Of a stretch of DNA of 64,000 nucleotides, positions 27,618 to 37,606 are shown one piece after another (the stretch's first letter is position 1; each line of letters begins with the position of its first letter). The translations under genes and the position numbers were made by a program. The notes beneath the pieces were generated by a model, which saw only the letters and a program-made list of their open reading frames with translations, was not told where the DNA came from and did not search any database. Location of the stretch: NCBI RefSeq assembly GCF_002835935.1, contig NZ_PJCF01000006.1, positions 867,289 through 931,288 of the forward strand, read 5' to 3'. The DNA is from Paraglaciecola sp. MB-3u-78. GTDB lineage: Bacteria > Pseudomonadota > Gammaproteobacteria > Enterobacterales > Alteromonadaceae.

Positions 27618-28958
27618 TTAAACTAAAAGTAATGATGCGGATCCTAAAAACACAAAAAAGCCAACCACATCAGTCACTGTCGTTAGTATTACGGAGCCCG
27701 CAAGGGCAGGATCAATACCCATTTTATCGAGTAATACGGGGATCACTATGCCTGCAATGGCAGCAATAAGCATATTGATAATTAAAGCCACCGCAATAAT
27801 GGCAGACAGCCATGGGTTATCAAACCACAGGGAAGTAATTGCCGAAACAACTAAAGCCCAAAGTAGGCCATTGAAAAAGGCAACTAAGACTTCTTTGTTC
27901 CCAAGAGCCCTTAGATTAGATGTAGCCAATTGTCCTGTGGCTAACCCCCTAATGGTTAAGGTGAGTGTTTGACTCCCAGTAATGCCACCCATGCTTGCCA
28001 CAATGGGCATAAGCACTGCTAATGCGACGACTTGTGCAACCACTTCATCGAATATGCCAATGACAATGGAAGCGGCAAAAGCGGTTAATAGATTAATCCC
28101 CAACCATACTGCCCGGCGTCTTGAACTTGTAAACACAGGTGCAAATAAGTCTTCGTCACTTACGCGGCCCATATGTGACAATTGCGCTTCATAATATTCT
28201 TGGTATACGTCAATCGCATCTTTAACAGAAAAACGTCCCAGTAATCGTCCTTCCTTAGTGATAACAGGCAACATTGAGCGACCACTGCTTTTGACTGCTT
28301 CAGAAGCTTCAAATAGTTCTAAGTCTGCCGCTAATACGTTATCTGAAAACTCAGCCACCTGAATAAGTGGGGTGCTGGCTTTACACGTAAATAACTGATT
28401 AATATCAACTTGCCCTAAATAGTGGCCTGTGTCGTCTACGACTAAAATACTATCGGTATAGGCCGGTAGGGCCTCCATTTTTAATTCTTCTAGTAATTCA
28501 CCTACAGACACGCTTTTATTGGCTGTGTACACATCATAGTTAACGTAACGACCGAGTTGTTCATCGGAGTAGTTTAGTGCCTCTTCGATTAGGCCTGACT
28601 CTTGAGGGTTAAGCTTCTTAATTAATCCTTTAGCTACTCGATTGGGGAGTGCATCAAGTATTTCGACTAAGTGTTCTGTGGTACTGGCAAGGGCAAGGTC
28701 TTCAATATTTTGATTCGATAGCAACGACATAAGTTGCTCACGAGAATCGTCGCGCATGGCAGCCAGTATTGGTGACTTTTTATCTTCACTGAGTGTTTGC
28801 CACAACTCAAATCGTAGATCTTTAGGCAGCCCTTCAAATACAAAAGCCCAATCTTCAGAGGAGAAATCTCTGGCACTAATAGGCACCGCCACTTGACCTT
28901 CATTAAGTCGGTCAAGTAACCATAAAAATGCACTTTCCCGTTGTTCTTGACTGACCAT
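27618..28958 (-). CDS. mgtE: Magnesium transporter MgtE
   Basis: The protein starts at an ATG 6 codons inside the longest ORF, because AAGGAG sits just before it. It has the N-terminal superhelical domain (about residues 1-125), two CBS domains that gate on cytoplasmic magnesium, and five membrane helices. The family motifs PIVASMGGITGSQTLTL and PVLLDKMGIDPALAGS are present. It is an inner-membrane Mg2+ channel. Confidence 0.93.
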   Translation of the reverse strand: MVSQEQRESAFLWLLDRLNEGQVAVPISARDFSSEDWAFVFEGLPKDLRFELWQTLSEDKKSPILAAMRDDSREQLMSLLSNQNIEDLALASTTEHLVEILDALPNRVAKGLIKKLNPQESGLIEEALNYSDEQLGRYVNYDVYTANKSVSVGELLEELKMEALPAYTDSILVVDDTGHYLGQVDINQLFTCKASTPLIQVAEFSDNVLAADLELFEASEAVKSSGRSMLPVITKEGRLLGRFSVKDAIDVYQEYYEAQLSHMGRVSDEDLFAPVFTSSRRRAVWLGINLLTAFAASIVIGIFDEVVAQVVALAVLMPIVASMGGITGSQTLTLTIRGLATGQLATSNLRALGNKEVLVAFFNGLLWALVVSAITSLWFDNPWLSAIIAVALIINMLIAAIAGIVIPVLLDKMGIDPALAGSVILTTVTDVVGFFVFLGSASLLLV

Positions 28959-29137
28959 TTTAATCTCCTTAATCACTAACCCATATGGTATCGATAAAAG
29001 ATAAGTTCGCCATAGTGATTTATTAGATTATTGGTGTATCTTATATGCAGCATACAATGCCAAAGCAAATATCAATTCCTTGTAGCCTTAATCCCACTCA
29101 AGAAAATGCTTTTAAACTAATCACCAGAGAAGTAGAT

Positions 29138-30700
29138 ATGCAAGACAGAGAAACCAATCCAACCCCAAGCACTGAAGACACAACACATAAATTAGAGTTG
29201 AGATATCTTACCCTCGACGATTATGCTGATGTGAAGGAATTAATGGACGTCGTTTATCTTCAAGTAGGAGGAGCATGGCCACTAAAAAACTATCAGGCAC
29301 AACTTAATACTTTTCCAGAAGGACAGATTTGTATTGAGGACAAAGGTAAAGTAGTTGCAGCAGCTATTTCGGTCATCGTTGATTATGAGAAATTTGGTGA
29401 CAAACATACTTATGATGAAATTACTGGCGATGCTTATTTAGGTACGCATGATCCAAAAGGTGATGTGTTATATGGCGTGGATATTTTTGTATCGCCAGAA
29501 TATAGGGGCCTTAGATTGGGCCGTCGTTTGTACGAAGCGAGAAAAGAACTGTGTAAAAACCTTAACTTAAAGTCAATTATGGCTGGTGGGCGAATACCCA
29601 ATTATGCTAAACACGCCGCTACAATGACACCCTATGAATATATCGAGGCAGTGAAGTCTAAAGATTTATTCGACCCTATCCTAACGTTTCAGATATCAAA
29701 CGGTTTTGAGGTTAAACAAATACTCAAAGCATATCTACCAGAAGACAAAGCCTCGATGGGTTACGCCACACTATTGCAATGGCATAACATTTATTATAAC
29801 GCTGAATCTCCTAAGCTTTTTGGTGGACACAGAAATACTGCGCGAATTGGTTGTATACAATGGCAAATGCGGTATTTTCATGATGTCGCAGAATTGTTGC
29901 AACAAGCTGAATATTTCATTGATGCTCTTTCAGATTACAAATGTGATGTAGCACTTTTCCCTGAGTTTTTTAATGCGCCGCTTATGGGCATCAAACCCGC
30001 TGAAACATCAATCGATGCAATATGGAACTTAGCGACTTATAGCGATGAGATCTTAACTGAAATGTCTCGGTTGGCGGTGTCATATAATATCAACGTGATA
30101 GTGGGGTCAATGCCTGTTGTTAAGGATGATGAGTTATATAACATCAGTTATCTATGTCATCGTGATGGTCAAATTGATTGCCAATATAAGTTGCATCCAA
30201 CACCTCATGAGAAGAAGGATTGGATCATGCAGGGTGGCGACAAACTTCAAGCCTTCGATACTGACTTTGGTAAAATTGGTATTCTGATTTGTTACGATGT
30301 TGAGTTCCCAGAATTAGGTAGAATTTTAGCCGATCAAGAAATCCAAATACTCTTTATACCTTTCTGGACTGACACTAAAAATGGCTACCTGAGAGTGAGA
30401 ATATGTGCACAGGCAAGGGCTATCGAAAATGAATGTTATGTGGCTATTGCTGGTAGTGTGGGTAATCTTCCCAAGGTAGATAATGTGGATATTCAGTATG
30501 GACAATCCGCTGTTTTCTCACCTTCTGACTTTGCTTTTCCACATGATGCCATAGTGTCAGAAACCACACCCAACACAGAAATGACGTTAATTGTTGACTT
30601 GGATTTGGATAGGTTGACACAACTTCGCAATGAAGGCTCAGTCAGAAATTATCTCGATAGAAGACGTGACTTGTACAAAGTAAATTGGACTGGGCAGTAA
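29138..30700 (+). CDS. Bifunctional GNAT acetyltransferase / nitrilase-family hydrolase
   Basis: An N-terminal GNAT domain (about residues 20-190, acetyl-CoA loop SPEYRGLRLGRRLYEARK) is fused to a carbon-nitrogen hydrolase (about 225-515). The hydrolase triad shows as Glu in FPEFFN, Lys in YKLHPTP and Cys in LICYDVEFPE. The fusion is common in marine gammaproteobacteria and its substrate is not known. I chose the ATG at 29138 because the extra upstream codons look non-conserved; 29045 is possible. Confidence 0.88.
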   Translation: MQDRETNPTPSTEDTTHKLELRYLTLDDYADVKELMDVVYLQVGGAWPLKNYQAQLNTFPEGQICIEDKGKVVAAAISVIVDYEKFGDKHTYDEITGDAYLGTHDPKGDVLYGVDIFVSPEYRGLRLGRRLYEARKELCKNLNLKSIMAGGRIPNYAKHAATMTPYEYIEAVKSKDLFDPILTFQISNGFEVKQILKAYLPEDKASMGYATLLQWHNIYYNAESPKLFGGHRNTARIGCIQWQMRYFHDVAELLQQAEYFIDALSDYKCDVALFPEFFNAPLMGIKPAETSIDAIWNLATYSDEILTEMSRLAVSYNINVIVGSMPVVKDDELYNISYLCHRDGQIDCQYKLHPTPHEKKDWIMQGGDKLQAFDTDFGKIGILICYDVEFPELGRILADQEIQILFIPFWTDTKNGYLRVRICAQARAIENECYVAIAGSVGNLPKVDNVDIQYGQSAVFSPSDFAFPHDAIVSETTPNTEMTLIVDLDLDRLTQLRNEGSVRNYLDRRRDLYKVNWTGQ

Positions 30701-30734
30701 GTGGGCGCTCACACCAATAAATAATGTGTTAAAA

Positions 30735-30754
30735 ATGCCGTATTTAGTACGGCA
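30735..30754. terminator. Bidirectional terminator
   Basis: The hairpin ATGCCGTA / TACGGCAT has an A-run before it and a T-run after, between two convergent genes. Confidence 0.85.
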
Positions 30755-30824
30755 TTTTTTTATCAAAAAATTGATATTTAAATGGTTACCATTCAGTTGT
30801 TCTAAAAGTATTCGAGTTAATGTT

Positions 30825-31040
30825 TTAAACCGACTGGTATTGAAAAACTTCATCGATGGACTGGCCAAATACTTCAGCAATTTTAAAGGCCACCTCAAGA
30901 GTTGGTGAGTACTTACATTTTTCGATGGCCATGATCGTTTGCCGTGTTACTCCAACCAATTCTGCAAGCTCCTGTTGCGTCATTTCTTCAGCAAAAAAAC
31001 GCAACTCGCGGATTTTATTTTTGATAGGAAGGGTAGCCAA
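30825..31040 (-). CDS. XRE-type small transcription regulator
   Basis: The protein of about 70 residues is a single helix-turn-helix of the compact type paired with a membrane protein (motif MTQQELAELVGVTRQTI). I place the start at TTG 31040, preceded by AGAAGG, which gives MATLPIKNKIRELRF. The ORF extends to 31076 but that part overlaps the end of the upstream gene. The partner gene is broken, so the function of the pair is likely lost or altered. Confidence 0.75.
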   Translation of the reverse strand: MATLPIKNKIRELRFFAEEMTQQELAELVGVTRQTIMAIEKCKYSPTLEVAFKIAEVFGQSIDEVFQYQSV

Positions 31041-31041
31041 G

Positions 31042-31693
31042 TTAGTCACACCTTCTGTAATAATAAAGTTGTGCATAAAATCTAACTACTTCAGAAAAGA
31101 TGAAACTGAATAACAAAATATGCGCAGTCAAAAGTGGAAATTTTAGTACCTTAGAGTGTGCAATAAACTCTGAGTTTATTTCCAGTAAAACGATCCACCC
31201 TAATGAAATAAATACGCCTATAGCCAATTCTGTATAACCAAAATTGTTACCTTTATATGCGAATAATGTATCTTTCATCAGCTCCAAACTCTGCTGCTTT
31301 AGCGACATCTTCAGGCAGCCCGCCTAAAGATATTACATTTAAAAAATAGTCACCAAAAATTAGTAATGTACTAGGGGCTGTTGACCTTTCATATATCACC
31401 GAGATTTTCCTCAAAATGTGCTTAATCAAGGCGAAATCTGTTAAGTTTGGCCATCCAAATAAACAGGTTTCAATGCAGAGTAAGTGCGTTTTGAGGAAAA
31501 CCCTTCGGGTCGGTAACCGAGTTATGGGCCATTTATTCGCCTACCTTCGTTGTTCATCTTTCGTTTAGAGTGGCTAAACTTCAAGACGAACGCCTGGGTA
31601 TGCAAATAAATTACCTCAGTCTCGGCTGACATATGAAAGGTCAACAGTCCCTAATGAAATCCAAATACTTTTCTCTCTAAAAGACATATTCAT
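31042..31693 (-). pseudogene. Membrane protein partner of XRE regulator, broken by a MITE
   Basis: The ATG at 31693 has a GAGGGGG ribosome site and reads MNMSFREKSIW. After removing the MITE the text continues with a membrane helix and GGLPEDVAKAAEFG, then shifts frame. The C-terminal part (YTELAIGVFISLGW to QLYYYRRC) is in another frame. Comparison with the usual layout of such proteins (four helices, about 150 residues) suggests an internal deletion. The open 88-codon frame 31042-31308 is not a genuine gene start. Confidence 0.65.
31371..31651. mobile_element. 281-bp MITE-like element with 22-bp inverted ends
   Basis: The ends AGGGGCTGTTGACCTTTCAT and its reverse complement near 31630-31651 match over about 20-22 bases. 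The interior has no significant ORF. It interrupts the membrane gene and is flanked by TA on both sides. It must have moved with a transposase supplied in trans. Confidence 0.75.
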
Positions 31694-31804
31694 AAAACCC
31701 CCTCTTTGTTAATAACAATGAGAGTATTGTAAAGCTAACTCTATGTAAAATATTTTTAACATAAAGTTTGTAATTATATACACCATGTCTATTTTAATTA
31801 TCTT

Positions 31805-32242
31805 TCATTCACCAATGTCTTCATTCCAAAGCTGTGGTTTGGTGTTGATGAAGTTTTTCATTAAGTTGATACATTGCTGGTTTTGCAGTACCTCGATAGA
31901 AATACCTCTAGACTTGAGTAAGACTTCTTCACCCATGAAAGTGTAATTTTCACCAATGACTACATGGCTTATGCCATATAAAATTATTGCCCCCGAACAC
32001 ATTGCGCAAGGTGACAATGTTGTGTAAATAATTGACTCTCGATAGGTCTGTGCAGATTGACGACCCGCATTTTCAAATGCGTCCATTTCACCATGCAAAA
32101 TGGGGCTACCGCTTTGGACTCTTCGATTGTGACCACGACCGATAATTTTGTTGTTATGCACGATCACTGACCCGATAGGGATCCCACCTTCGGCTAAACC
32201 TTTTTGAGCTTCTTCGATTGCAGCTTCCATAAATTTGTCCAT
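31805..32242 (-). CDS. Cytosine deaminase-like nucleoside deaminase
   Basis: The 145-residue zinc enzyme carries the deaminase signatures HGEMDAFEN (about residues 50-58) and PCAMCSGA (about 78-85). Its body and C-terminus (QLWNEDIGE) are very close to yeast-type cytosine deaminase Fcy1 rather than to tRNA deaminase TadA, so cytosine to uracil salvage is likely. It is a single gene. Confidence 0.85.
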   Translation of the reverse strand: MDKFMEAAIEEAQKGLAEGGIPIGSVIVHNNKIIGRGHNRRVQSGSPILHGEMDAFENAGRQSAQTYRESIIYTTLSPCAMCSGAIILYGISHVVIGENYTFMGEEVLLKSRGISIEVLQNQQCINLMKNFINTKPQLWNEDIGE

Positions 32243-32462
32243 GACATTCCTTAAATATTGGTTCAGTGTTGGTTAATAGACTGGGAAGTAAATAATCTGA
32301 GCCTAACTCTTTAAGTGCTTTTTGGGTCTTCGATGTTTAAGTTAAGCATAAATTCAGATCATTAGAATTGTGTTGTTAAAAAGAAACACTTTGTTTTCAT
32401 TGTCAGTACTTTTACAAAAACCATGCACAATCATTATATAAAAAAGCAATCCTAGAGCTACC

Positions 32463-32798
32463 TTATACCCCACAACACTTTTTGAATTTTTTGCCACTAC
32501 CACAATTACAGGTATCATTTCGATTAAGTTTAGGGACAGTGGATTGAGTAATAGGTTTATTTAAAATAGTGTCTAGCTCAATAGTATTTTCTTGTTCATT
32601 TGCATTAACTTTGATATTTGCAACAAGTGAATTTTCTAATAAAATCTGCTCAATTTCTTTTTCCCGCTGCACTGAATTGACTCGTAACGTTAGCGGAAAA
32701 TTTGCGCTACCTAATTTCACATGTCTGTTGGTGTTATAACCAAATCGTTGATATTTTTCTCGCACTTCAATGCGACCTTTGAAAAAAACATTATGCAT
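32463..32798 (-). CDS. SEC-C motif protein, PBPRA1643-like
   Basis: The 111-residue protein starts MHNVFFKGRIEVREKYQRFGYN and ends in a zinc-binding SEC-C motif with CNCGSGKKFKKCC. The layout matches the PBPRA1643 family of SWIM/SEC-C proteins in marine gammaproteobacteria. Function is not known; nucleic acid or protein binding is a family guess. Confidence 0.8.
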   Translation of the reverse strand: MHNVFFKGRIEVREKYQRFGYNTNRHVKLGSANFPLTLRVNSVQREKEIEQILLENSLVANIKVNANEQENTIELDTILNKPITQSTVPKLNRNDTCNCGSGKKFKKCCGV

Positions 32799-32961
32799 TA
32801 TTTGATCCTAATATAGTGAGGGCTAGATCATAGCGGGATAAGTGTAAGACACTACTTAAAGCTGTCATTTGCGTACCTTCATTTTATTGAAAGGCTGTAA
32901 TTCATATTTGATTAAGGTTAACTCTAATAGGATACTTGTCATTCTTGTATCTTATTGATAA

Positions 32962-33480
32962 ATGATCATGTTTAGAGTTATTTTTTTAGGAATTATATTT
33001 TTCAGTTCATTCAGTTATGCAAACCATCCTTTCAACGTTTTCATAAAACGAGAGTTTAATGAGACCGATTCTATTATTGGTTTTGGAGCAACGGCGTCAA
33101 TTGGCTCTCCAAACAGTTTGCTTAAAGGTGAGCTTATTTCATCCTTTAATTATGCCGAAATCTTAGATGACACTGGTGAAATGCAAGATTTTTTGTCTCT
33201 AGATACCGGTGTAAGACTGGGCGTTTACGGTAAAGCCTTTATCTATATTGAGGCTGGTTTTGATACCTTAGAGTTGTTTTTGGATGATGTGCGAGATGAT
33301 GACAATTTCTACGATCCCCAAGAAAACAACCAGATAGATGGTTATGCTGGTTTAGGCGCAGGGATAAATGCAGAAAATGTCCGGATAGAAGGCTTTGTCA
33401 AGGCTCGTCAAATTGATGGTGATTATTGGGACAGCGATAAACAAATTTTTTACGGACTACAATTTTCTTTGTTTTTTTAA
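32962..33480 (+). CDS. Secreted beta-rich protein, possible outer-membrane barrel
   Basis: The 172-residue protein has a signal peptide (MIMFRVIFLGI, cleaved near SYA-NHP). Alternating strands follow with aromatic ends and a final Phe (GLQFSLFF), as in small outer-membrane barrels. A ribosome site is not obvious and the start may be ATG 32968. The family is not recognised. Confidence 0.6.
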   Translation: MIMFRVIFLGIIFFSSFSYANHPFNVFIKREFNETDSIIGFGATASIGSPNSLLKGELISSFNYAEILDDTGEMQDFLSLDTGVRLGVYGKAFIYIEAGFDTLELFLDDVRDDDNFYDPQENNQIDGYAGLGAGINAENVRIEGFVKARQIDGDYWDSDKQIFYGLQFSLFF

Positions 33481-33770
33481 CCTACCTCATGTACCCAAAC
33501 CACTTTAGTAACCCGCACAAAAGGAACGGCTGGGCAGTCCACTACTGGTAGACGCCGATTCAGAAGGTGGTCGACATTCAGTCATTGATGCGCTCAAGTC
33601 GTTCTGAAACGCACGTTTTGTGATGGCTTGGACATTTTTGCATAAAATAATGATTGTTCTTCTTATAATTTAGCCAACTACATCTGGTAAATAAACAGCT
33701 AGAACACTCATTTAAAATAATGTGGGATATTCAGATTGTTAGACAATGTAAATATCCCCGTCATCAACCT

Positions 33771-34616
33771 TTAATAAGAATATTTATCTAAGATATTTTG
33801 GTAGATTTCACTATTCTTCACTTCTGCTAATTGTGTATTAAAGTCACTAAGTTGTTCTTGTGTCACACTCTTTTGACTGAACATCACATAAGCATTTCCG
33901 GTTTGTATGGTGATACCATGAGCAACGATGTAATTAGATAATGCTTTACGCCGCAGTAATGCAGCACCAACGAAACTATCCTCAAAATATCCGTCTATAT
34001 CTTCATCCAGAAGTCTAGCAACATTGAGTTCGCCCATAATAGCACTGACGAAATATTTAGATGTTTCAGCACTATCTAACAACATTGATACATCTGGGCC
34101 ATAAAAATAATCCTCAACTATGCCTATTCGACTGCCTTTTTGAATAAACTCAGACAGAGTCTTATAGCCCGCCCGCACTTTATCGCCTTTACGAATGTAA
34201 AGAGAAAATTCCTCCATTCGATATGCATCACTAAAAAGCGCAAACTCTTCCCTTGCCTCGGTTTTTGACGCGCCAAGCAGTATATCTACGTCACCCTGTT
34301 TTAAAGCCATCAACAATTCAACCCAAGTGCCTTGTTGATAGGTCAGTTGGCATCCCATGCCTTTCACCACAGCCGCAACTAACTCGATATCTAAACCTGC
34401 GACTCGCTCGCCAACATCTACATATTGATAAGGTTCCCATGCATCAAATCCAAGAACGAATTGGCAGGTTTTGTCGGGTATCTGTTCCTCCGTTGGGATG
34501 ATTGTTTCGGCAACAGCAACTGGCGTTGATTTGGTTTGTTCAATGGGTGGTTGAGGGTTACATGCACTCACAATAAAAGATAAAAGTAGTAGTAAAAACA
34601 AATAGTTAATTTTCAT
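33771..34616 (-). CDS. Substrate-binding lipoprotein, SBP family 3
   Basis: The 281-residue protein has a lipobox FIVSAC (Cys at about residue 19). A type-3 periplasmic solute-binding fold follows (LGFDAWEPYQYVD, then VAGLDIELVAAV). Such proteins bind amino acids or act as sensor inputs. No ABC permease lies nearby, so it may work with a distant partner or a sensor. Confidence 0.85.
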   Translation of the reverse strand: MKINYLFLLLLLSFIVSACNPQPPIEQTKSTPVAVAETIIPTEEQIPDKTCQFVLGFDAWEPYQYVDVGERVAGLDIELVAAVVKGMGCQLTYQQGTWVELLMALKQGDVDILLGASKTEAREEFALFSDAYRMEEFSLYIRKGDKVRAGYKTLSEFIQKGSRIGIVEDYFYGPDVSMLLDSAETSKYFVSAIMGELNVARLLDEDIDGYFEDSFVGAALLRRKALSNYIVAHGITIQTGNAYVMFSQKSVTQEQLSDFNTQLAEVKNSEIYQNILDKYSY

Positions 34617-34790
34617 GGTTTCTGCTCCTTAAATTTCTTACTAAGTGTAATTTAGTATTTGAATTTTGCGAGCCGATTAACCTTTTATTAATATCACGCT
34701 TTTTTTGATTCAGATGCTGCAACTTATCTCTTGACCTTAGATGATACTCTAAGCCTTATGCTAGTATTGTTATAAATAGAAGGAGGGTGC

Positions 34791-35189
34791 ATGAAAATAA
34801 GTGATTTGGCAGAGCGTTCTGGTATTAGCGCGCATACATTGCGTTATTACGAAAAAACAGGGCTGTTTAGTGCCTCCCAACGCAGTGCAAGTAACTACCG
34901 TATTTATTCACAAGATGATTTAACCACGGCTAAGTTTATTAAACGTAGCAAAGCATGCGGCTTTAGTTTGGCTGAAACCGCCACTTTATTGGCAATAAAA
35001 CATGACAAAAGCCAGCATGTTTGTGCTGAAGCCAAGGTCATCACTAGCACCAAAATCACCGATATCAACCAACAAATTTCACAGCTACAGCAGATGCAAA
35101 AAACATTACAACAGCTAGAACGTTTTTGCTGTGGTGGTCAAGAAAGCACAGAGTTTTGCTCAATCATTGCTAGCTTAGAACAGGAATAA
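34791..35189 (+). CDS. MerR-family Zn-responsive regulator (ZntR-like)
   Basis: The 132-residue protein has the MerR helix-turn-helix (ISAHTLRYYEKTGLF), a long dimerisation helix and a C-terminal Cys cluster CCGG...EFC as in ZntR, plus a Cys in HVCAEA. AGGAGGG precedes the ATG. It probably activates the permease gene 4 bases downstream when zinc or a related metal is high. Confidence 0.85.
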   Translation: MKISDLAERSGISAHTLRYYEKTGLFSASQRSASNYRIYSQDDLTTAKFIKRSKACGFSLAETATLLAIKHDKSQHVCAEAKVITSTKITDINQQISQLQQMQKTLQQLERFCCGGQESTEFCSIIASLEQE

Positions 35190-35193
35190 GTAT

Positions 35194-36231
35194 ATGGATC
35201 TTTTCTCAAATTTTGTCTTGCTCTTCACTGAATCAGCCCCTTTTTTACTATTAGGTATGTTTATCGCTGGAGTAATCAATCATTGGATCCCTCGCGCCTG
35301 GGTACAAAAAACATTAGGGGGTAACAGTTCAATAGTAACTGCAGCGCTTATTGGTGCGCCGCTTCCATTGTGTTCATGCTCTGTTATTCCCGTTGCAATC
35401 GGAATAAGGCGAAGCGGCGCGAGTAAAGCCAGCACCGCTAGCTTTTTGGTTGCCACACCTGAAACGGGTGTTGACTCGATAGGTATCACGTATGCATTAA
35501 TGGGCCCAATTATGGCAATCGCTCGGCCCATTGCAGCAATCGCTTCTGCCCTAGTTGCAGGCTTCTTTGTTCTTTGGTTTGGTCGGCAAGATAATGTGCT
35601 TGAAAATGAACCCCAGGCCAAACCGACAAGCAGTTGCTGCCAAAAGACGAGTGTTGCACCGTCTACTATTTTTGAAAAAACAAAAGCTGTCTTTATATTT
35701 GGTTATGGCCAGTTATTACGAGATTTTATGCTGTGGTTTTTGGTGGGGATTTTCTTTGCTGCCCTTGTCACCACCTTAGTGCCTGAAGGATTTTTAACTC
35801 AGTATGCTCAAGGAATATGGGCTATGTTAGTTGTGGTTTTGATATCTATTCCTATGTACGTGTGCGCAACAGCTTCGACCCCCATTGCGGTTGGTTTATT
35901 GTTATCGGGCATTACGCCAGGTGCAGCGTTAGTGTTTATGTTGACGGGGCCAGCTACTAACATAGCCACTTTGATGGTGATTAAAAACGAATTGGGTAAA
36001 CGGGAACTCGGTCTTTATTTATTTGCCATCATAAGCAGCGCATTAATTGCTGGGCTGATTTTGGATGTACTTTTTGAGCAGTTTGACTGGCAAATGCAAA
36101 TATCCCAAGGTGAACATTCGGATATGGTGGGAGTGTTGTATCAAGGATGTGCCTTAGTGTTGGCTGGATTGATTGTTTATCAGCTTCAAAAAATGCTGAT
36201 CCCTAAATTTTTTAAAACCAGTTCGGTATGA
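35194..36231 (+). CDS. SO_0444-family Cu/Zn efflux permease
   Basis: The 345-residue membrane protein has about 8-10 helices. The metal-related CSCSV motif (about residues 62-66) and a cytoplasmic SSCCQ segment (about 148) match the SO_0444-type permease family (DUF318-like). Encoded directly after the MerR regulator, it is expected to export zinc or copper across the inner membrane. Confidence 0.85.
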   Translation: MDLFSNFVLLFTESAPFLLLGMFIAGVINHWIPRAWVQKTLGGNSSIVTAALIGAPLPLCSCSVIPVAIGIRRSGASKASTASFLVATPETGVDSIGITYALMGPIMAIARPIAAIASALVAGFFVLWFGRQDNVLENEPQAKPTSSCCQKTSVAPSTIFEKTKAVFIFGYGQLLRDFMLWFLVGIFFAALVTTLVPEGFLTQYAQGIWAMLVVVLISIPMYVCATASTPIAVGLLLSGITPGAALVFMLTGPATNIATLMVIKNELGKRELGLYLFAIISSALIAGLILDVLFEQFDWQMQISQGEHSDMVGVLYQGCALVLAGLIVYQLQKMLIPKFFKTSSV

Positions 36232-36383
36232 TTTTTATCTTCCTGTCCGCACCATTCATTAAGTCTAATGATTAACAAAAGTAATGATTACTTACAAATA
36301 ACATTCTGAATATCATTGTTGATAGTGTGTTGGTGATGTATAACACTGGTAACGCTATTGATGTATTTTTTTTGGGGTAATTA

Positions 36384-36746
36384 ATGACAATTCATTGGAA
36401 TGGGGATATCCCTATCTATATTCAGTTATACCAGCAGGTAATACAGCGCATTCTGGACGGCAACATTCAAGAAGGTGAAGCTTTACCCTCAGTTAGAAAA
36501 GTAGCCGTAGAATATCAACTCAATCCCGTCACTATTTCTAAGGCTTATCAGATGTTACAAGATGAACAATATGTTGAGAAACAGCGAGGCAAAGGGTTGT
36601 TTGTTAAGTCAGGTGCATCTCACAGCATATTAGAAAAAGAGCGAGCATCTTTTCTGTCCATTGAATGGCCACAGATTTTGCAGAAAATTTCACGGTTAAA
36701 GCTTTCTATTGAAGAGTTGCCGCGCACTACTAAGGAGCATCAATAA
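36384..36746 (+). CDS. GntR-family regulator, YtrA type
   Basis: The 120-residue protein has an N-terminal GntR winged helix (IPIYIQLYQQVIQRIL, LPSVRKVA, NPVTISKAYQML) and a very short C-terminal part. This is the YtrA subfamily that controls adjacent ABC transporters. Its stop overlaps the ATPase start (TAATG). Confidence 0.9.
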   Translation: MTIHWNGDIPIYIQLYQQVIQRILDGNIQEGEALPSVRKVAVEYQLNPVTISKAYQMLQDEQYVEKQRGKGLFVKSGASHSILEKERASFLSIEWPQILQKISRLKLSIEELPRTTKEHQ

Positions 36747-37606
36747 TGTCAGCCATGATCTCGATTTCAGGATTACATAAGTCTTACAAAAATAAGCAGG
36801 TATTGAATGACGTTAATTTAACCCTAAGTGCCGGACAAATTTTAGGTTTAGTAGGGCCAAATGGTGCGGGTAAAACGACCTGCTTACAGGCGTTATTAGG
36901 TTTAACCACTTATGACGGTGACATAGATGTTTTAGGATACAATCCCAGTAAAAGCAGGGAGAAAATGCTGGTTGATGTAGCATATATCGCCGACGTTGCT
37001 GTTTTGCCAAAGTGGATACAAGTCGATCAAGCACTGACTTATATGCAAGGGGTACACCCCAACTTTGATCGACAAAAAGCCGCAGCGTTTTTAGCTAAAA
37101 CCAATATACCTGCAACAGCTAAAGTAAAAACCTTATCCAAAGGTATGGTGACACAATTGCACTTAGCTTTAATTTTAGCCGTTGATGCAAAAATACTGAT
37201 TTTGGATGAACCCACACTTGGCTTAGATATTTTGACCCGTCGTCAATTCTATGCACATTTATTGGAAGATTTTTATGACGCAGATAAATGCATCATAGTC
37301 ACCACTCACCAAATTGAAGAAATAGAACATATTCTGACCGACGCCGCATTTATACGAGACGGTAGGATTGTATTAGACCAGAGCGTGGACGATATTCGTA
37401 TTCGGTTTAAATTGGTCGCAGTTGACAATGCACATCTCGAACAAGCCAAAACTCATAATCCACTCTATACCAATAGCATGATGGGGATCACTAGCATGTT
37501 ATTTGATAATGTTGACCCAGCGATCCTCGCCACTTTAGGCAAGGTGAGTGCTCCCACATTGGCTGATATTTTTGTCGGAATGATGACGAAGGAGACTATC
37601 CTATGA
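36746..37606 (+). CDS. ABC transporter ATP-binding protein
   Basis: The 286-residue protein has Walker A GPNGAGKTT (about residue 38), a signature-like TLSKGMVTQ, Walker B LILDEPTLGLD and the switch His in VTTHQ. Overlapping starts with its neighbours place it in one operon of regulator, ATPase and permease. The transported substrate is unknown. Confidence 0.92.
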   Translation: MSAMISISGLHKSYKNKQVLNDVNLTLSAGQILGLVGPNGAGKTTCLQALLGLTTYDGDIDVLGYNPSKSREKMLVDVAYIADVAVLPKWIQVDQALTYMQGVHPNFDRQKAAAFLAKTNIPATAKVKTLSKGMVTQLHLALILAVDAKILILDEPTLGLDILTRRQFYAHLLEDFYDADKCIIVTTHQIEEIEHILTDAAFIRDGRIVLDQSVDDIRIRFKLVAVDNAHLEQAKTHNPLYTNSMMGITSMLFDNVDPAILATLGKVSAPTLADIFVGMMTKETIL

